From the NCBI RefSeq assembly GCF_000425505.1, contig NZ_AUDO01000004.1, forward strand, positions 62,001-126,000: a stretch of DNA of 64,000 nt, written 5' to 3'. The stretch is from Flavobacterium frigidarium DSM 17623. Lineage in GTDB: Bacteria > Bacteroidota > Bacteroidia > Flavobacteriales > Flavobacteriaceae. This document shows positions 19,018 through 27,728 of this stretch, piece after piece. The notes below the pieces were generated by a model, which was given only the letters and a program-made list of their open reading frames with translations, was not told the origin of the DNA and ran no database searches. The translations under genes and the position numbers were made by a program. Positions within the stretch are counted from its first letter, which is position 1. Each line of letters starts with the position of its first letter.

Positions 19018-19128
19018 CGTTATCGGGGTACTGGCGGTACCTTACCACGAATAAGTGAGCCCACGCCATGGGACGTGAGCATCTTACTTATCATCTCGTG
19101 GTTATTTAAACGCCAGTTTTCGATAACG
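19018..19128. repeat. Compound inverted-repeat (REP-like) hairpin, about 110 nt
   Basis: Outer arms CGTTATCGGGGTACTGGCG (19018-19036) and CGCCAGTTTTCGATAACG (19111-19128) are complementary apart from four positions. Inner arms ACCACGA (19044) and TCGTGGT (19096), AAGT/ACTT segments and CACG/CGTG continue the pairing around a central CCATGG. Only one copy is seen in the window, so whether it is a dispersed repeat cannot be judged here. Confidence 0.6.
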
Positions 19129-19255
19129 AGATTCAAAGCGAATGCTTCAAATTTTTTAAATGAAGAATCGCAAATTTATTTAATTAAATATTCATAGCAA
19201 ATATTACTTGGTAAAAATTTAAATATTAGACAAATATAACAAAAAATATTTATTT

Positions 19256-19273
19256 GTTATAAGTTCTTATAAC
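19256..19273. promoter_or_regulatory. Perfect inverted repeat ahead of the XRE gene, likely operator
   Basis: GTTATAAG-TT-CTTATAAC is an 8-bp perfect dyad with a 2-bp spacer, 45 nt before the ATG of the XRE regulator. XRE repressors commonly bind such dyads at their own promoter, so autoregulation is likely. Confidence 0.55.
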
Positions 19274-19317
19274 ATTTTTTAAAATAAATATAACGCTTTT
19301 TGTTTAAAAGCTACAAT

Positions 19318-19554
19318 ATGGATAAATTCAAGGAAGAACAGTTAAAAAAATTTGGTCTACATATTAAAAATCTGCGTAAAGAATTAAATTTAAGCCAAGA
19401 TAACGTAGCATTAAATAGTGATAAACTTATCAAAGCTACAATAAGCGATATAGAAAATGGTAAAAGAAATTTGTCTTTTACTACACTTTTAGATTTAGCG
19501 AAAGGATTAGGCAAACATCCTAGAGAGTTATTAGAGTATATTCAATATAAATAA
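19318..19554 (+). CDS. XRE-family helix-turn-helix regulator
   Basis: 78 residues from ATG 19318 (an in-frame TTG lies at 19300). The whole protein is one Cro/C1-type HTH: FGLHIKNLRKELNLSQDNVA, then IKATISDIENGKRNLSFTTL and LLDLAKGLGKHPRELL. It is a single-domain DNA-binding protein of the kind that controls restriction-modification or toxin genes. The decayed gene downstream (19839-20889) resembles an HsdR-N-type nuclease on the same strand, so this may be the surviving controller of a lost defence module. That link is inference. Confidence 0.85.
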   Translation: MDKFKEEQLKKFGLHIKNLRKELNLSQDNVALNSDKLIKATISDIENGKRNLSFTTLLDLAKGLGKHPRELLEYIQYK

Positions 19555-19838
19555 TTTTGTTTAATATTTTATAATTTAAGGATATCCAAGGACCTTTTTT
19601 TATTTAATTTGTATTCAACTCTGGCAATAGTATTTGATTTCCTTCATCGCGAATTAAAAGACCACTGAAAATAGCTATTACTATTTAAAAATTGTAACTT
19701 TTTAAATTACATGTAAAACTTAAAAATTTCTAAACATTTGATAAAGTGTTACCTATTGATATTATAATTTAGTTGGCTACAACTTACCTTAATATAAAAC
19801 AAAGAGTGGATATTAAAAATTTGTAATTATAAAAATAT

Positions 19839-20889
19839 GTGGAAGATTTAAAATTAAAATTACAACAACTACCTGAACGAATTGATCCTTTAAAAGACCC
19901 AATAAATACAGAGGAAGCGAAGAAAATCTTTTTTTAATGATTATTATTTAAATACTAGGTTATAATATCTTTAATGCAATGGAAGTATCCTGAAAACTTT
20001 TGTAATAGTCATACTAAAATAGTGAGAAAATAGATTATGTAATTAAAAAAGACGGCGCACCAATTTTATTATTAGATGTGAAAATTGGAATGAAAATATT
20101 AACACTAATAATTCTTAGTATTATAGATATTATACCTTTCAAAATCTCCCTTAAAGTTTGAACAAATGGTTATATTTATAATTTTATGCCGACTTAGAGA
20201 AACCAAATGTTATGGATAAAAAAAACTTGTCCCACTGTAAATTTATCCGACTTGACAGAAACAAGTTTAAAATTTTTCCAAAAATGGTTGTAATCTTGAG
20301 AAAACTTTAGATTCACAGAAGGACTAAATTATACAAAAGAAATTCGGAAAGAATTCGGAAAAGAAATATTAGAACGTTCCAATAAAACGTTTCTTCTTTT
20401 AGTTAATCGATTTGCAATAAACCTATGGCTGCTCCAAGATTAGTTTTATTTAAGAAATATATTAAAAAAGCATTTTTTACTCCAATAAACGAAACAACAA
20501 GCTTCAGATTAATAAATGCTTTAAATATATCTTAAACCCTTCCTTCAAAAGCATCTGAACAAACAATTGCGATTGGCAAAAATTTTGAAACTCCAAAGTA
20601 AATCACAGCAGAAGATGAAATTGAGAGTTCCCAAATTGTAAAAAAAGTTTTAAGAGAAGATTTACCTTTGTCTAGAATTGCATTTAGAAATACTCAATAA
20701 TATTTTGGTATTTAATTTAATGATAATAGAAAAAAAAGATTTGAATTCTACTTTTTTATTTCTCGAATAAATACTTTGAAATTTCCCACAAAGGAAAAAT
20801 AATGGAGATATAAAAGTTAATTAACCCGTATTGACGAAATCCTTGACTTTCAAACTAAATTATTAGCGCCAATAAGAAATTGCGAATAA
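19839..20889 (+). pseudogene. Heavily decayed HsdR-N-like (type I restriction R subunit N-terminal family) gene
   Basis: No long frame is open, but the three frames together spell a recognisable protein: VEDLKLKLQQLPERIDPLKD plus PINTEEAK, GYNIFNAMEVS, KIDYVIKKDGAPILLLDVK (the nuclease-like core), TNGYIYNFYADLEKPNVMDK, FTEGLNYTKEIRKEFGKEI, PINETTSFRLINALNIS, and near the end QIVKKVLREDLPLSRIAFRN. The order and spacing match a single gene of about 350 codons, as in HsdR-N proteins of about this length. Many frameshifts and stops are needed to join the pieces. The catalytic core reads LLLDVK where relatives have IECK. It cannot be functional. Confidence 0.75.
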
Positions 20890-21554
20890 CTGAACATAAA
20901 ATAAAAAGAGCTAACAATCTTATTTATAAAACTTTAAGTTAGTGCAGTTATTGCTTTGCAGAACGTTTTCATTAAACAGGAAGTTTTCATCTTCAATTAT
21001 TGCAAACGAAGTGGGGCATAAGAATAGTAATTTTTATAGGACCTAAACATTGTACTAAACAACCTTTGAAATAAATATTTATGAATTATGTACTCTTTAT
21101 TACTACTGCATTTTAAATTTTATAATATTTAATTTAAAAAGAAATAAAAGAAAGTTATTAATGCTTTAAAAAAAAATTATAAACAACTCAAAATCAACTG
21201 CTAATATATATGTAATTTTAGCAAAATAAATTCGTCGTTCAAATAAAAACAATTAAAACAATATAAGATAACTGTTATATATAAAAAAAAGGAAATTAAA
21301 AGATGCTTACACACACTTTTTTATATACTATACTGAGAACTATAAAGAATTACAGAAAATATTTTAAATGGTGGTTATTACATTTAAAAGTGAAGTTTTA
21401 GCAATTTCACCAAAAGAATTTAAATCGGAATCCACTTATCTAATATATACAGAAAATATCAGATGCTTATATTGGTAACACACAGATGCAAAAAATATAA
21501 AAATTGTTCTGATATTTTGTAAGTTTAAATTTATATATTTGAATTATAAATAAA
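20890..21554. other. AT-rich intergenic DNA, probably decayed genes
   Basis: No open frame of note. A short stretch near 21365-21450 reads VVITFKSEVLAISPKEFKSE then STYLIYTENI, slightly reminiscent of GIY-YIG-associated proteins, before running into stops. This is too weak to call. It borders the left end of the cassette array. Confidence 0.4.
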
Positions 21555-21631
21555 GCGAAACAAACCTTCACATATCTACCCGATTATAGGTGTCTTTGAG
21601 AAGGTTTGTTTCGCCTATATACGAGTTGGCA
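21555..21631 (+). repeat. attC-like site 0 (left end of array, degenerate)
   Basis: A perfect 15-bp inverted repeat (GCGAAACAAACCTTC at 21555 and GAAGGTTTGTTTCGC at 21600) is followed by the core GTTGGCA (21625-21631). No NNNNAAC core is found on the left side. The core matches the end of cassette 1, so it marks that cassette's start. Confidence 0.6.
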
Positions 21632-21659
21632 GTAATTATACCGCAGAAAGAAAAAAATA

Positions 21660-22658
21660 ATGAATAAAAGATATCAAGTTTTTATAAGTTCTACTTATGC
21701 CGATTTAAAAGATGAAAGAGCAAAAGTTATACAAACAATAATGGAGTTAGATTGCATACCAGCAGGAATGGAAATTTTTCCTGCGATTGATGAAGAACAA
21801 TTCGAATTTATTAAAAAAGTAATTGATGACTGCGATTACTACATATTAATCATAGGAGGAAGATATGGCTCAATTTCTGCAGAAGGCATAAGTTATACAG
21901 AAATGGAATATGATTATGCTATCTCAAAAAACATAAAAGTGATTGCTTTTATTCATTCAAGTCCTGATGAAATTCCTTTAGGAAAGTCTGAAAAAGATTC
22001 AGCTTTAAGACAAAAGCTTCAAGATTTTAAAGATAAAGTAGCAACAAATAGATTAATTAAGTTTTGGAAAAATGCAGAGGAATTGCCTGGTTTAGTAGCT
22101 TTAAATTTACCTAAAACAATTAAGACATATCCCGCAGTTGGATGGATAAGAGCAAATGCGACATCAAACCCTGAAGTCTATGTTGAGTTAAACGAAATAA
22201 GAAAAGAAAATCAAGAGTTAAAATCACAAATAACAATAAATGAAAACAAACTCGAAATAGAGAATCTTGCAGAAATTGAAGATTTGATTGAAGTTTCAGG
22301 AAAACATACATATTGGAATAATCAAAATCATCAAGATGTTGAATCAAATTGGTCTAAAAAATTAACTTGGGGTGAAATTTTTGCACTAATATCACCTTAT
22401 CTTTTAAAGAAACCTAATGACTCAAAAGTAAAAGAAAAACTTTCACAAGCTATATACGAGACAATACATAATTTTGTAGATTCTGGAATAAGTTACATAA
22501 GAGATCAAGATTTTCAAACTATAAAAATTCAATTTTCAGCTTTAAAGCTAATTGAATTAGATGCTATTACTGATAAAAATGGACAAATAAACTTAATATG
22601 GAGTACAACAGAAAAAGGTCAAAGTTTGATGTTAAATTTACGAACTAAAAAAAAATAA
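21660..22658 (+). CDS. DUF4062 domain protein (cassette 1)
   Basis: 332 residues. The N-terminal 150 residues are a DUF4062 domain: [75 protein letters not shown]. This TIR-like fold occurs mostly in stand-alone or NLR-type signalling proteins, several of them in defence islands. A coiled-coil segment (about 175-205) leads to a helical C-terminal domain with no recognised family. It is the only gene of an attC-bounded cassette and starts 35 nt after the core site, so it has little room for its own promoter. A role in phage or stress defence is plausible but unproven. Confidence 0.85.
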   Translation: MNKRYQVFISSTYADLKDERAKVIQTIMELDCIPAGMEIFPAIDEEQFEFIKKVIDDCDYYILIIGGRYGSISAEGISYTEMEYDYAISKNIKVIAFIHSSPDEIPLGKSEKDSALRQKLQDFKDKVATNRLIKFWKNAEELPGLVALNLPKTIKTYPAVGWIRANATSNPEVYVELNEIRKENQELKSQITINENKLEIENLAEIEDLIEVSGKHTYWNNQNHQDVESNWSKKLTWGEIFALISPYLLKKPNDSKVKEKLSQAIYETIHNFVDSGISYIRDQDFQTIKIQFSALKLIELDAITDKNGQINLIWSTTEKGQSLMLNLRTKKK

Positions 22659-22662
22659 CTAC

Positions 22663-22786
22663 TGCCAACCGCTGTTTTGATATAGCTGGAATTTAGTGGA
22701 ATTATCGTTTCGCATCAAGTTTTCGTTAAGCCGAAAATTGAGCGGTTACGAACTTCCAGCCATCTCAAAGCAGCAAAACGTTGGCA
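22663..22786 (+). repeat. attC site 1
   Basis: A 124-nt imperfect palindrome with outer cores TGCCAAC (22663) and GTTGGCA (22780). The arm GCTGTTTTGATATAGCTGGAA pairs with TTCCAGCCATCTCAAAGCAGC apart from a few unpaired bases, as needed for strand-specific attC folding. An inner hairpin GTTTTCG...CGAAAA is present. Confidence 0.85.
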
Positions 22787-22851
22787 GAAATGCTAAAGCA
22801 GAGTCAAGAATCTAACGCAATTTTATAACAAAAAATGTATAAAATTGTAGT

Positions 22852-23853
22852 ATGAAAACAGCTTACAAAAGACTCAATCGTGATCATAGAATTGAGATTG
22901 AAAAACTCATTGCTTTAGGCAGAAATAACAAGCAAATTGCCACTGCTCTATCCGTTCATCCTAGCACCATTACTAGGGAACTGAAAAGAGTTAAAAATGA
23001 GCCTTATAATAACATAAAAGCAGAAGTGAATTACGTTCATAATCTTATGGACAAAAGATTAGGGAAATCTAAAATTAACAGTAATCCAAAGCTTAAAAAT
23101 TTTGTACATTCACGCTTAGAATTACACTGGTCTCCTAAGCAAATTTCGGACGCTCTAAAACAATTTTACCCATTAGATTCAACAATGCAAATTTCACACG
23201 AAAGTATCTATTATCACATCTATATTCAACCAAAAAAAGAGGTAGAAAAACTACTAATATCACAACTTAGGCAGAAGAGAAAATATCGTGGAAACACACG
23301 TAGAGGTGTTGATAAAAGAACGACTATAAAAGACCCAATTCGTATTGATGAAAGACCTTCTGAAGTACTTACTCGAGAAATACCAGGACACTGGGAAGGT
23401 GACTTAGTGCTAGGAAAAAACAGAGAAAGTGCCATTGGAACACTTGTAGAAAGAACCACTCGCTTTCTAATAATTGTTCACCTAAAAAAGAAAGACTCAA
23501 CCGCTGTTAGAAAGGCTTTTGAAAGAGAATTTAGAAAGCTTCCTACTAACTTGAAACTTTCTCTTACTTATGACAATGGAACCGAAATGGCACAACACAA
23601 AACATTTACTAAAAACAGCAAAGTTAAAGTGTATTTTGCTCATCCATATAGTCCTTGGGAAAGACCTACAAATGAAAATACAAATGGACTAATTAGAAAC
23701 TATTTTCCTAAAGGAACAGACTTTAATTTAGTGACTAAAAAACAACTCAAAGTAGTCCAAAATCAAATCAATGAAAGGCCACGACAAACACTTGAATATG
23801 AATCGCCTTTGAATACAATTAGCAGATTATATATGAATCAAAATTTTATTTAA
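22852..23853 (+). CDS. IS30-family transposase
   Basis: 333 residues, normal length. The N-terminal HTH is KRLNRDHRIEIEKLIALGRN followed by KQIATALSVHPSTITRELKR. The DDE catalytic domain has Asp184 (GHWEGDLVLG), Asp241 (LTYDNGTE) and Glu275 (TNENTNGLIRNYFPKGTD), the IS30 signature. It cuts and joins the ends of the element. All key residues are present and the frame is intact, so the element may be active. It sits at the front of cassette 2, in the same orientation as the cassette genes, and could supply transcription to them. Confidence 0.95.
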   Translation: MKTAYKRLNRDHRIEIEKLIALGRNNKQIATALSVHPSTITRELKRVKNEPYNNIKAEVNYVHNLMDKRLGKSKINSNPKLKNFVHSRLELHWSPKQISDALKQFYPLDSTMQISHESIYYHIYIQPKKEVEKLLISQLRQKRKYRGNTRRGVDKRTTIKDPIRIDERPSEVLTREIPGHWEGDLVLGKNRESAIGTLVERTTRFLIIVHLKKKDSTAVRKAFEREFRKLPTNLKLSLTYDNGTEMAQHKTFTKNSKVKVYFAHPYSPWERPTNENTNGLIRNYFPKGTDFNLVTKKQLKVVQNQINERPRQTLEYESPLNTISRLYMNQNFI

Positions 23854-23862
23854 TACGTAGGT

Positions 23863-23899
23863 AAATTCAAAATAAATCGTAGCTTTATTTTTTGAATTT
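23863..23899 (+). terminator. Hairpin after the IS30 transposase
   Basis: AAATTCAAAATAAA pairs with TTTATTTTTTGAATTT around a short loop, 10 nt after the transposase stop, inside the IS. Confidence 0.55.
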
Positions 23900-24031
23900 A
23901 GAAAGCCTAAACACAATCAAAATTGCTTTCTGAATTAGAAAAATAAGGCAAAAATAAAACCCAATGAAATTGCGCTAGAAACTTGAATCCGCCTAAAAAA
24001 ACTGAGAGAATACAACAACTTAACCTAACAG

Positions 24032-24433
24032 ATGAAATTAAAATATTTAAAAGAAATTAGTGCTCTGCCTTGCGAGTTAGAGTCATTTGTCGAACAAGAT
24101 AGAATTTCGTTTCGCTGGGTTTTTTCAGACATCAATGATAAAAGAAATTTTGAACCTGTTTACAAAGATCCTAAAAGGCAACAAACAACTTGTGCAGGTT
24201 TTGCATTATCCTTTTACGATAACCAAATTTTAGCAAAAAAACGACTGCTTGAATTAACAAAAGATAAAGAGAATTTATTTAAAAAATTAGGAACTCATAT
24301 AGCACTTGGTAATTTAGAAAAAAGTGATGGTATTTCTAATAAATCAAACTTCAGAGGTCATTTTGACCATTTTGAATATGATAATATAATTTTAAATAGT
24401 AAATTTGAAATCGTTGAAAAAGTAGTAAAATAA
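24032..24433 (+). CDS. Hypothetical protein, first gene of cassette 2
   Basis: 133 residues, no signal peptide or membrane helix and no family recognised. The N-terminus (LKYLKEISALPCELESFVEQ) is helical. The middle has an aromatic-rich stretch (ISFRWVFSDINDKRNFEPVY) and TTCAGFALSFYDNQ. It ends one nucleotide before the start of the 424-residue gene, so the two are translationally linked. The pair occupies a cassette already interrupted by IS30. Cassette-borne unknown pairs are often defence or toxin-antitoxin systems; nothing in this sequence proves that here. Confidence 0.7.
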   Translation: MKLKYLKEISALPCELESFVEQDRISFRWVFSDINDKRNFEPVYKDPKRQQTTCAGFALSFYDNQILAKKRLLELTKDKENLFKKLGTHIALGNLEKSDGISNKSNFRGHFDHFEYDNIILNSKFEIVEKVVK

Positions 24434-24434
24434 G

Positions 24435-25709
24435 ATGATAAATCTTTCAGGAATTCATACCGAAAAATTGGGATTACCAACAAACAAGTTTGTTGGTAAT
24501 CTCTTGTTTGCAGAATTTTCAACTACAATTATATTTTCTGACGAGGAAAACAATCCCATTATAAAAGAATGGGTTGATTGTTCTGATGACGGAGAAATTG
24601 ACAGATACTTTTATTATAAAAGTTCCAGATTTTGGTTAAAAAAGTTTATTAACGGAATAATTTCACACCAAGATTTAATTTTAAATTCAATTGATGGATT
24701 ATTGCACTTTCAAGATGAGTCCAATTCTACAACTCTCAACAACTTTATACTTTCAAATAATTATTTACCAAATGAATATAAACCTTCAAGTGATTTCTTC
24801 TTAAATGAAGATGACGCTGTAGAGATTGATAAGATTAAGGATTATTTTGAATTAGAAAAAGAAAAAGACAGTATTCCAATTAAGGAAACTATTAAAGAAA
24901 TTTCAATAGCAAAAAAATCAGAAACCTTAAATATACATTTACATCAAGGTCGAGGAATTGGTTTCGGAACTGTTAATACTGAGATATTAGGTAAAACATT
25001 GACAAAATTTGACAAATTATACAAAGATGTCGCATTAGATATTCACCTTGGGAAAAATAGAGGAGAATCAAAGCTTACTAAAGCTAAAAAAGAAAAATTA
25101 AACCCTTTTGTCTCTACTGAAGTATATTGGAATATAGCAGCATCGTATAGTGTGTTAATAAGACCTAAAGCTTCCGAATATGATTTATTCAAACAAACCT
25201 CAAATACTGAAATAATTGCACAAAGAGTTTTTCTCTTACTAAATAATAGCGAAGACTCTGAATTGTTGAAAAATGAATATCTACAACATAGTGACTTTAC
25301 TATGAGTTCATATAAGGCATTCTTGAAAAACATATATGAACTAGAATTAAATCTAGAACTTAATTGGTTCAGCCCATTAAACTTTAATGAGTTAGATCAA
25401 AATATAAACTACAAAGAAGCAAATGCAAGGTTGAAAATAATTGAAAACCTAAATGTAGTCGACAACGATAATTTTACACAAATAGGTAAATTCAGAGCTT
25501 TAAACTGTGATACTGGACATTACAACTTCGTAAGTAACGATAGCGAGCAATTTAATGGATATTTTGACAAACTTATAAAAGAGGGTTCTGACAGAATAAA
25601 TTTTATAGACATATATGAAATAAAAATCTCAAGACAAATTAAAAAAGAACCTGGAATAAGTGAAGCAAAAGTTACTGATACAATACTAGCTTTTTACAAA
25701 AAAGAATAA
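24435..25709 (+). CDS. Large hypothetical protein with DUF6575-like N-terminus (cassette 2)
   Basis: 424 residues, soluble. Residues about 20-75 (FVGNLLFAEFSTTIIFSDEE, IIKEWVDCSDDGEIDRYFYY) resemble DUF6575, a domain of unknown function; the match is by eye and moderate. The rest (about 150-424) is predicted mixed alpha/beta with charged helices and no motif I recognise. It follows the 133-residue gene with one nucleotide between them and ends 19 nt before attC 2. A gene this large, plus a partner, is unusual for a cassette. A defence role is possible but speculative. Confidence 0.7.
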   Translation: MINLSGIHTEKLGLPTNKFVGNLLFAEFSTTIIFSDEENNPIIKEWVDCSDDGEIDRYFYYKSSRFWLKKFINGIISHQDLILNSIDGLLHFQDESNSTTLNNFILSNNYLPNEYKPSSDFFLNEDDAVEIDKIKDYFELEKEKDSIPIKETIKEISIAKKSETLNIHLHQGRGIGFGTVNTEILGKTLTKFDKLYKDVALDIHLGKNRGESKLTKAKKEKLNPFVSTEVYWNIAASYSVLIRPKASEYDLFKQTSNTEIIAQRVFLLLNNSEDSELLKNEYLQHSDFTMSSYKAFLKNIYELELNLELNWFSPLNFNELDQNINYKEANARLKIIENLNVVDNDNFTQIGKFRALNCDTGHYNFVSNDSEQFNGYFDKLIKEGSDRINFIDIYEIKISRQIKKEPGISEAKVTDTILAFYKKE

Positions 25710-25728
25710 ATAACAATAAAGCACTATC

Positions 25729-25852
25729 TGCCAACAGCTGTTTTGATATAGCTGGAGTTTAGTGGAATTACCGTTTCGCATCAAGTTTTCGTTAAGCCGA
25801 AAACTAAGCGGTTACGAACTTCCAGCCATCTCAAAGCAGCGAGACGTTATCT
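25729..25852 (+). repeat. attC site 2
   Basis: 124 nt, over 90 percent identical by eye to attC 1. Cores TGCCAAC (25729) and GTTATCT (25846). The cores do not match each other because each belongs to a different cassette, exactly as expected for attC sites in an array. Confidence 0.85.
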
Positions 25853-25879
25853 GTCATTTTACCCAAAAAAACCGTTTAA

Positions 25880-26716
25880 ATGAAAAAAGTTAAATTTACA
25901 CTACTATTTATTTTAATTACAATTAGTTTTCATGCTCAAAAAATTACAGGAAAAATTTTGGATGAAAATAACAATCCCATTTCTGAAGCAAGAATCGGAA
26001 TTCAAAACAAAGAAATTGGCGGTGTAACAGACAGTAATGGACATTACACTATTGACTTAACTAACATTGATAAAACCGAAACTTTCAAAGTGATAGCTAA
26101 TGAATATGAACCTTTTAAAGTTTCAATTGCTGAATTCATCAAATCTCAAAATCATACTTATTACCTAAAGAAAAAAATTATTAATCTTGAAACAGTAATA
26201 ATCAATCCCAAAAAATATGTCTATAAGAATTTAGGAACTTCAAATACTAAAAAAGCATATTTTGGAATTGATTCAAATGACCCAGACGATGTTTTTATAG
26301 AACACGCCGTAAAAATTAAAAACAAAAAGAAACTAAAGATAAAGAACATAAATATTAATATTGTTGATTTCAAATTTGAAAAAACTGCAACATTTATTTT
26401 TGACATACAAAATGAAAAAAATGGTTTCCCTGATGATTCTCAATCTTTAGTTAATGAAACTTTAAAATTGAATGTTAGCGAAAATGACATAAAAAACAAG
26501 AAATTGTCTATCGATGTATCTGATAAAAATATTTGGACAGATAAAGATTTTTTTGTCTTAGTAAGAATTGCAGAAGACTTTAAAGGAAAACTTTCTTTTG
26601 GTGGAAATATTTTTGCTTTTTCAAAAGATACTTATTACAGAAATTATTTTGGAGAATGGAAAAAATATTCAGGAGGTGAACCGTCTATAAATGTTGATGT
26701 AATGATAGAGAAATAA
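25880..26716 (+). CDS. Secreted protein with carboxypeptidase-regulatory-like domain (cassette 3)
   Basis: 278 residues. A signal peptide (MKKVKFTLLFILITISFHAQ) is followed by a CarboxypepD_reg-like beta-sandwich at about 21-95 (ITGKILDENNNPISEARIGI, GGVTDSNGHYTIDL). A second domain, about 110-278, has no recognised family but contains alternating strands (KKLKIKNININIVDFKFEKT). The N-terminal domain is common in Bacteroidota surface proteins and SusC plugs. It is the single gene of cassette 3, whose two ends match over 10 nt. A host-type Bacteroidota domain in a cassette suggests that cassettes are recruited from this phylum. Role unknown. Confidence 0.75.
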   Translation: MKKVKFTLLFILITISFHAQKITGKILDENNNPISEARIGIQNKEIGGVTDSNGHYTIDLTNIDKTETFKVIANEYEPFKVSIAEFIKSQNHTYYLKKKIINLETVIINPKKYVYKNLGTSNTKKAYFGIDSNDPDDVFIEHAVKIKNKKKLKIKNININIVDFKFEKTATFIFDIQNEKNGFPDDSQSLVNETLKLNVSENDIKNKKLSIDVSDKNIWTDKDFFVLVRIAEDFKGKLSFGGNIFAFSKDTYYRNYFGEWKKYSGGEPSINVDVMIEK

Positions 26717-26724
26717 AAAACGAC

Positions 26725-26848
26725 AGATAACAACCATTTTGAGCTAGCTGGAGTTTAGTGGAATTATCGTTTCGCATCAAGTTTCCGTTAAGCCGAAAAA
26801 TTAGTGGTTTCGAACTTCCAGCCATCTCAAAGTGGCATAACGTTGTGC
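26725..26848 (+). repeat. attC site 3
   Basis: 124 nt with cores AGATAAC (26725) and GTTGTGC (26842). The arm AGCTAGCTGGAGTTTAGTGG is opposed by CTTCCAGCCATCTC. The inner part is nearly the same as in attC 1 and 2. Confidence 0.85.
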
Positions 26849-26882
26849 GTCATTTTAGCCGAACCGAAACACCGAAAATAAT

Positions 26883-27329
26883 ATGAGTAATGAATTAACA
26901 GTTGGAATAATTGGTTTATATACTATTGTATATGTAATTGTATTCTTTGTGCAAAAATCACAAATCGACCAAACAAAAGAAATAAACGCATCGATGAAAT
27001 CTTTTATGGATATTTTCAAAATAGACGAAGTTAAAAAATATGTTGAAATGAGAAACGAACGTGTAATGGAAGACGCTTCTAAAATGATGATGAATAATCA
27101 GAAATTTAAAGAAATGTCAGACCATTTAATAAAAACAACTACAGAGCCATTGCAAGAGTTTTATAAAAAAACAATTAACGACAGACATATTGAATTGTTA
27201 AATGTTGTTTCTCAAGTAATAATATCTTTAGAACCAGACGAAAGAGAAAAATTCATAAAAGAAGTTTTACCAAATAACCAACAAGCTCTTATGGATATGT
27301 TGATTGACCACGAAAAAAATAAGCCTTAA
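26883..27329 (+). CDS. Hypothetical protein with one N-terminal membrane helix (cassette 4)
   Basis: 148 residues. Residues about 6-26 (TVGIIGLYTIVYVIVFFVQ) form a membrane anchor. The rest is helical and charged, with methionine-rich stretches (EDASKMMMNNQKFKEMSDHL) and no recognised family. It begins 41 nt after the attC 3 core. The cassette's start core GTTGTGC is not matched by the end core at attC 4 (GCATAAC), so the 200 nt behind this gene probably include a deletion or the tail of a lost cassette. Function unknown. Confidence 0.65.
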   Translation: MSNELTVGIIGLYTIVYVIVFFVQKSQIDQTKEINASMKSFMDIFKIDEVKKYVEMRNERVMEDASKMMMNNQKFKEMSDHLIKTTTEPLQEFYKKTINDRHIELLNVVSQVIISLEPDEREKFIKEVLPNNQQALMDMLIDHEKNKP

Positions 27330-27536
27330 CGCTATTATATTCTTTTCTTGAAACAATTTTGTGTTTTAATAAAAATCCAAATCTTTCATCAAAAACATTT
27401 TTTTCTTTTTTTTTGAGTAAATTACATATAAAATTAAGCATAATAATTAATTTTTAAAACTGTTTCCGAATTAAACGGTGCGGAAGCGAAACCGAAAATT
27501 GAAACGTGAAAATTGGAGTAAATAAAAAAACCGAAG

Positions 27537-27662
27537 GCATAACAGCAGTTACACAATACACAAGGCTTTTGTGGAATTATCGTTTCGCAACACGTTTTCG
27601 TTTAGCGGAAAATACTCGGATTTCCGAATCCTTGTGCATCGTGTAGCTGCAAACCGTTATAG
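27537..27662 (+). repeat. attC site 4
   Basis: 126 nt with cores GCATAAC (27537) and GTTATAG (27656). Arms GCAGTTACACAATACACAAGG and CCTTGTGCATCGTGTAGCTGC pair well. The arm sequence differs from attC 1-3, but the inner segment (TGGAATTATCGTTTCGCA) is conserved. Confidence 0.85.
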
Positions 27663-27673
27663 GCAAGTGTAGC

Positions 27674-27697
27674 GCAGAGTCAAGAATCTAACGCAAT
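27674..27697 (+). mobile_element. Solo IS30 left end in cassette 5
   Basis: 24 bp identical to the left end of the complete IS30 at 22798-22821, with no transposase behind it. It begins exactly 18 nt after the first base of the attC 4 core. Likely the scar of an IS lost by deletion. Confidence 0.7.
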
Positions 27698-27728
27698 AGT
27701 AATACTGAAATTCTAAAAGTACAAGACT

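Larger units (their letters stand above)
18404..19317. other. Long hairpin-rich intergenic region
   Basis: 914 nt without a credible gene; the frames at 18772-18957 and 18997-19197 run across inverted repeats and look spurious. Several hairpins crowd into 18850-19130: ACTGCC...GGCAGT near 18860-18900, TGCCTA-AATAA-TAGGCA at 18974-18990, and the compound hairpin at 19018-19128. The susC promoter must lie at the left side; CAAAAATA at 18677-18684 reads TATTTTTG on the minus strand and is a weak -7 candidate. Confidence 0.5.
22798..23992 (+). mobile_element. IS30-family insertion sequence (about 1.2 kb, complete)
   Basis: Inverted ends of 24 bp: the left end starts GCAGAGTCAAG (22798-22821), and the right end read inward starts GCGGATTCAAG (23969-23992). 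19 of 24 positions agree. One full transposase gene lies between them. The left end is exactly 18 nt from the first base of the attC-1 core GTTGGCA. No clear target duplication can be read. Confidence 0.8.

Noticed and set aside
18772..19197. Two short plus-strand frames upstream of the XRE gene
   Set aside because: They run through inverted repeats and have no protein-like pattern.
21365..21450. Faint GIY-YIG-like words (STYLIYTEN)
   Set aside because: Only about 25 residues before stops; chance cannot be excluded.
24435..25709. Assigning an enzymatic function to the 424-residue cassette protein
   Set aside because: Only a weak DUF6520-unrelated, DUF6575-like N-terminal pattern is visible; no catalytic motif supports a function.
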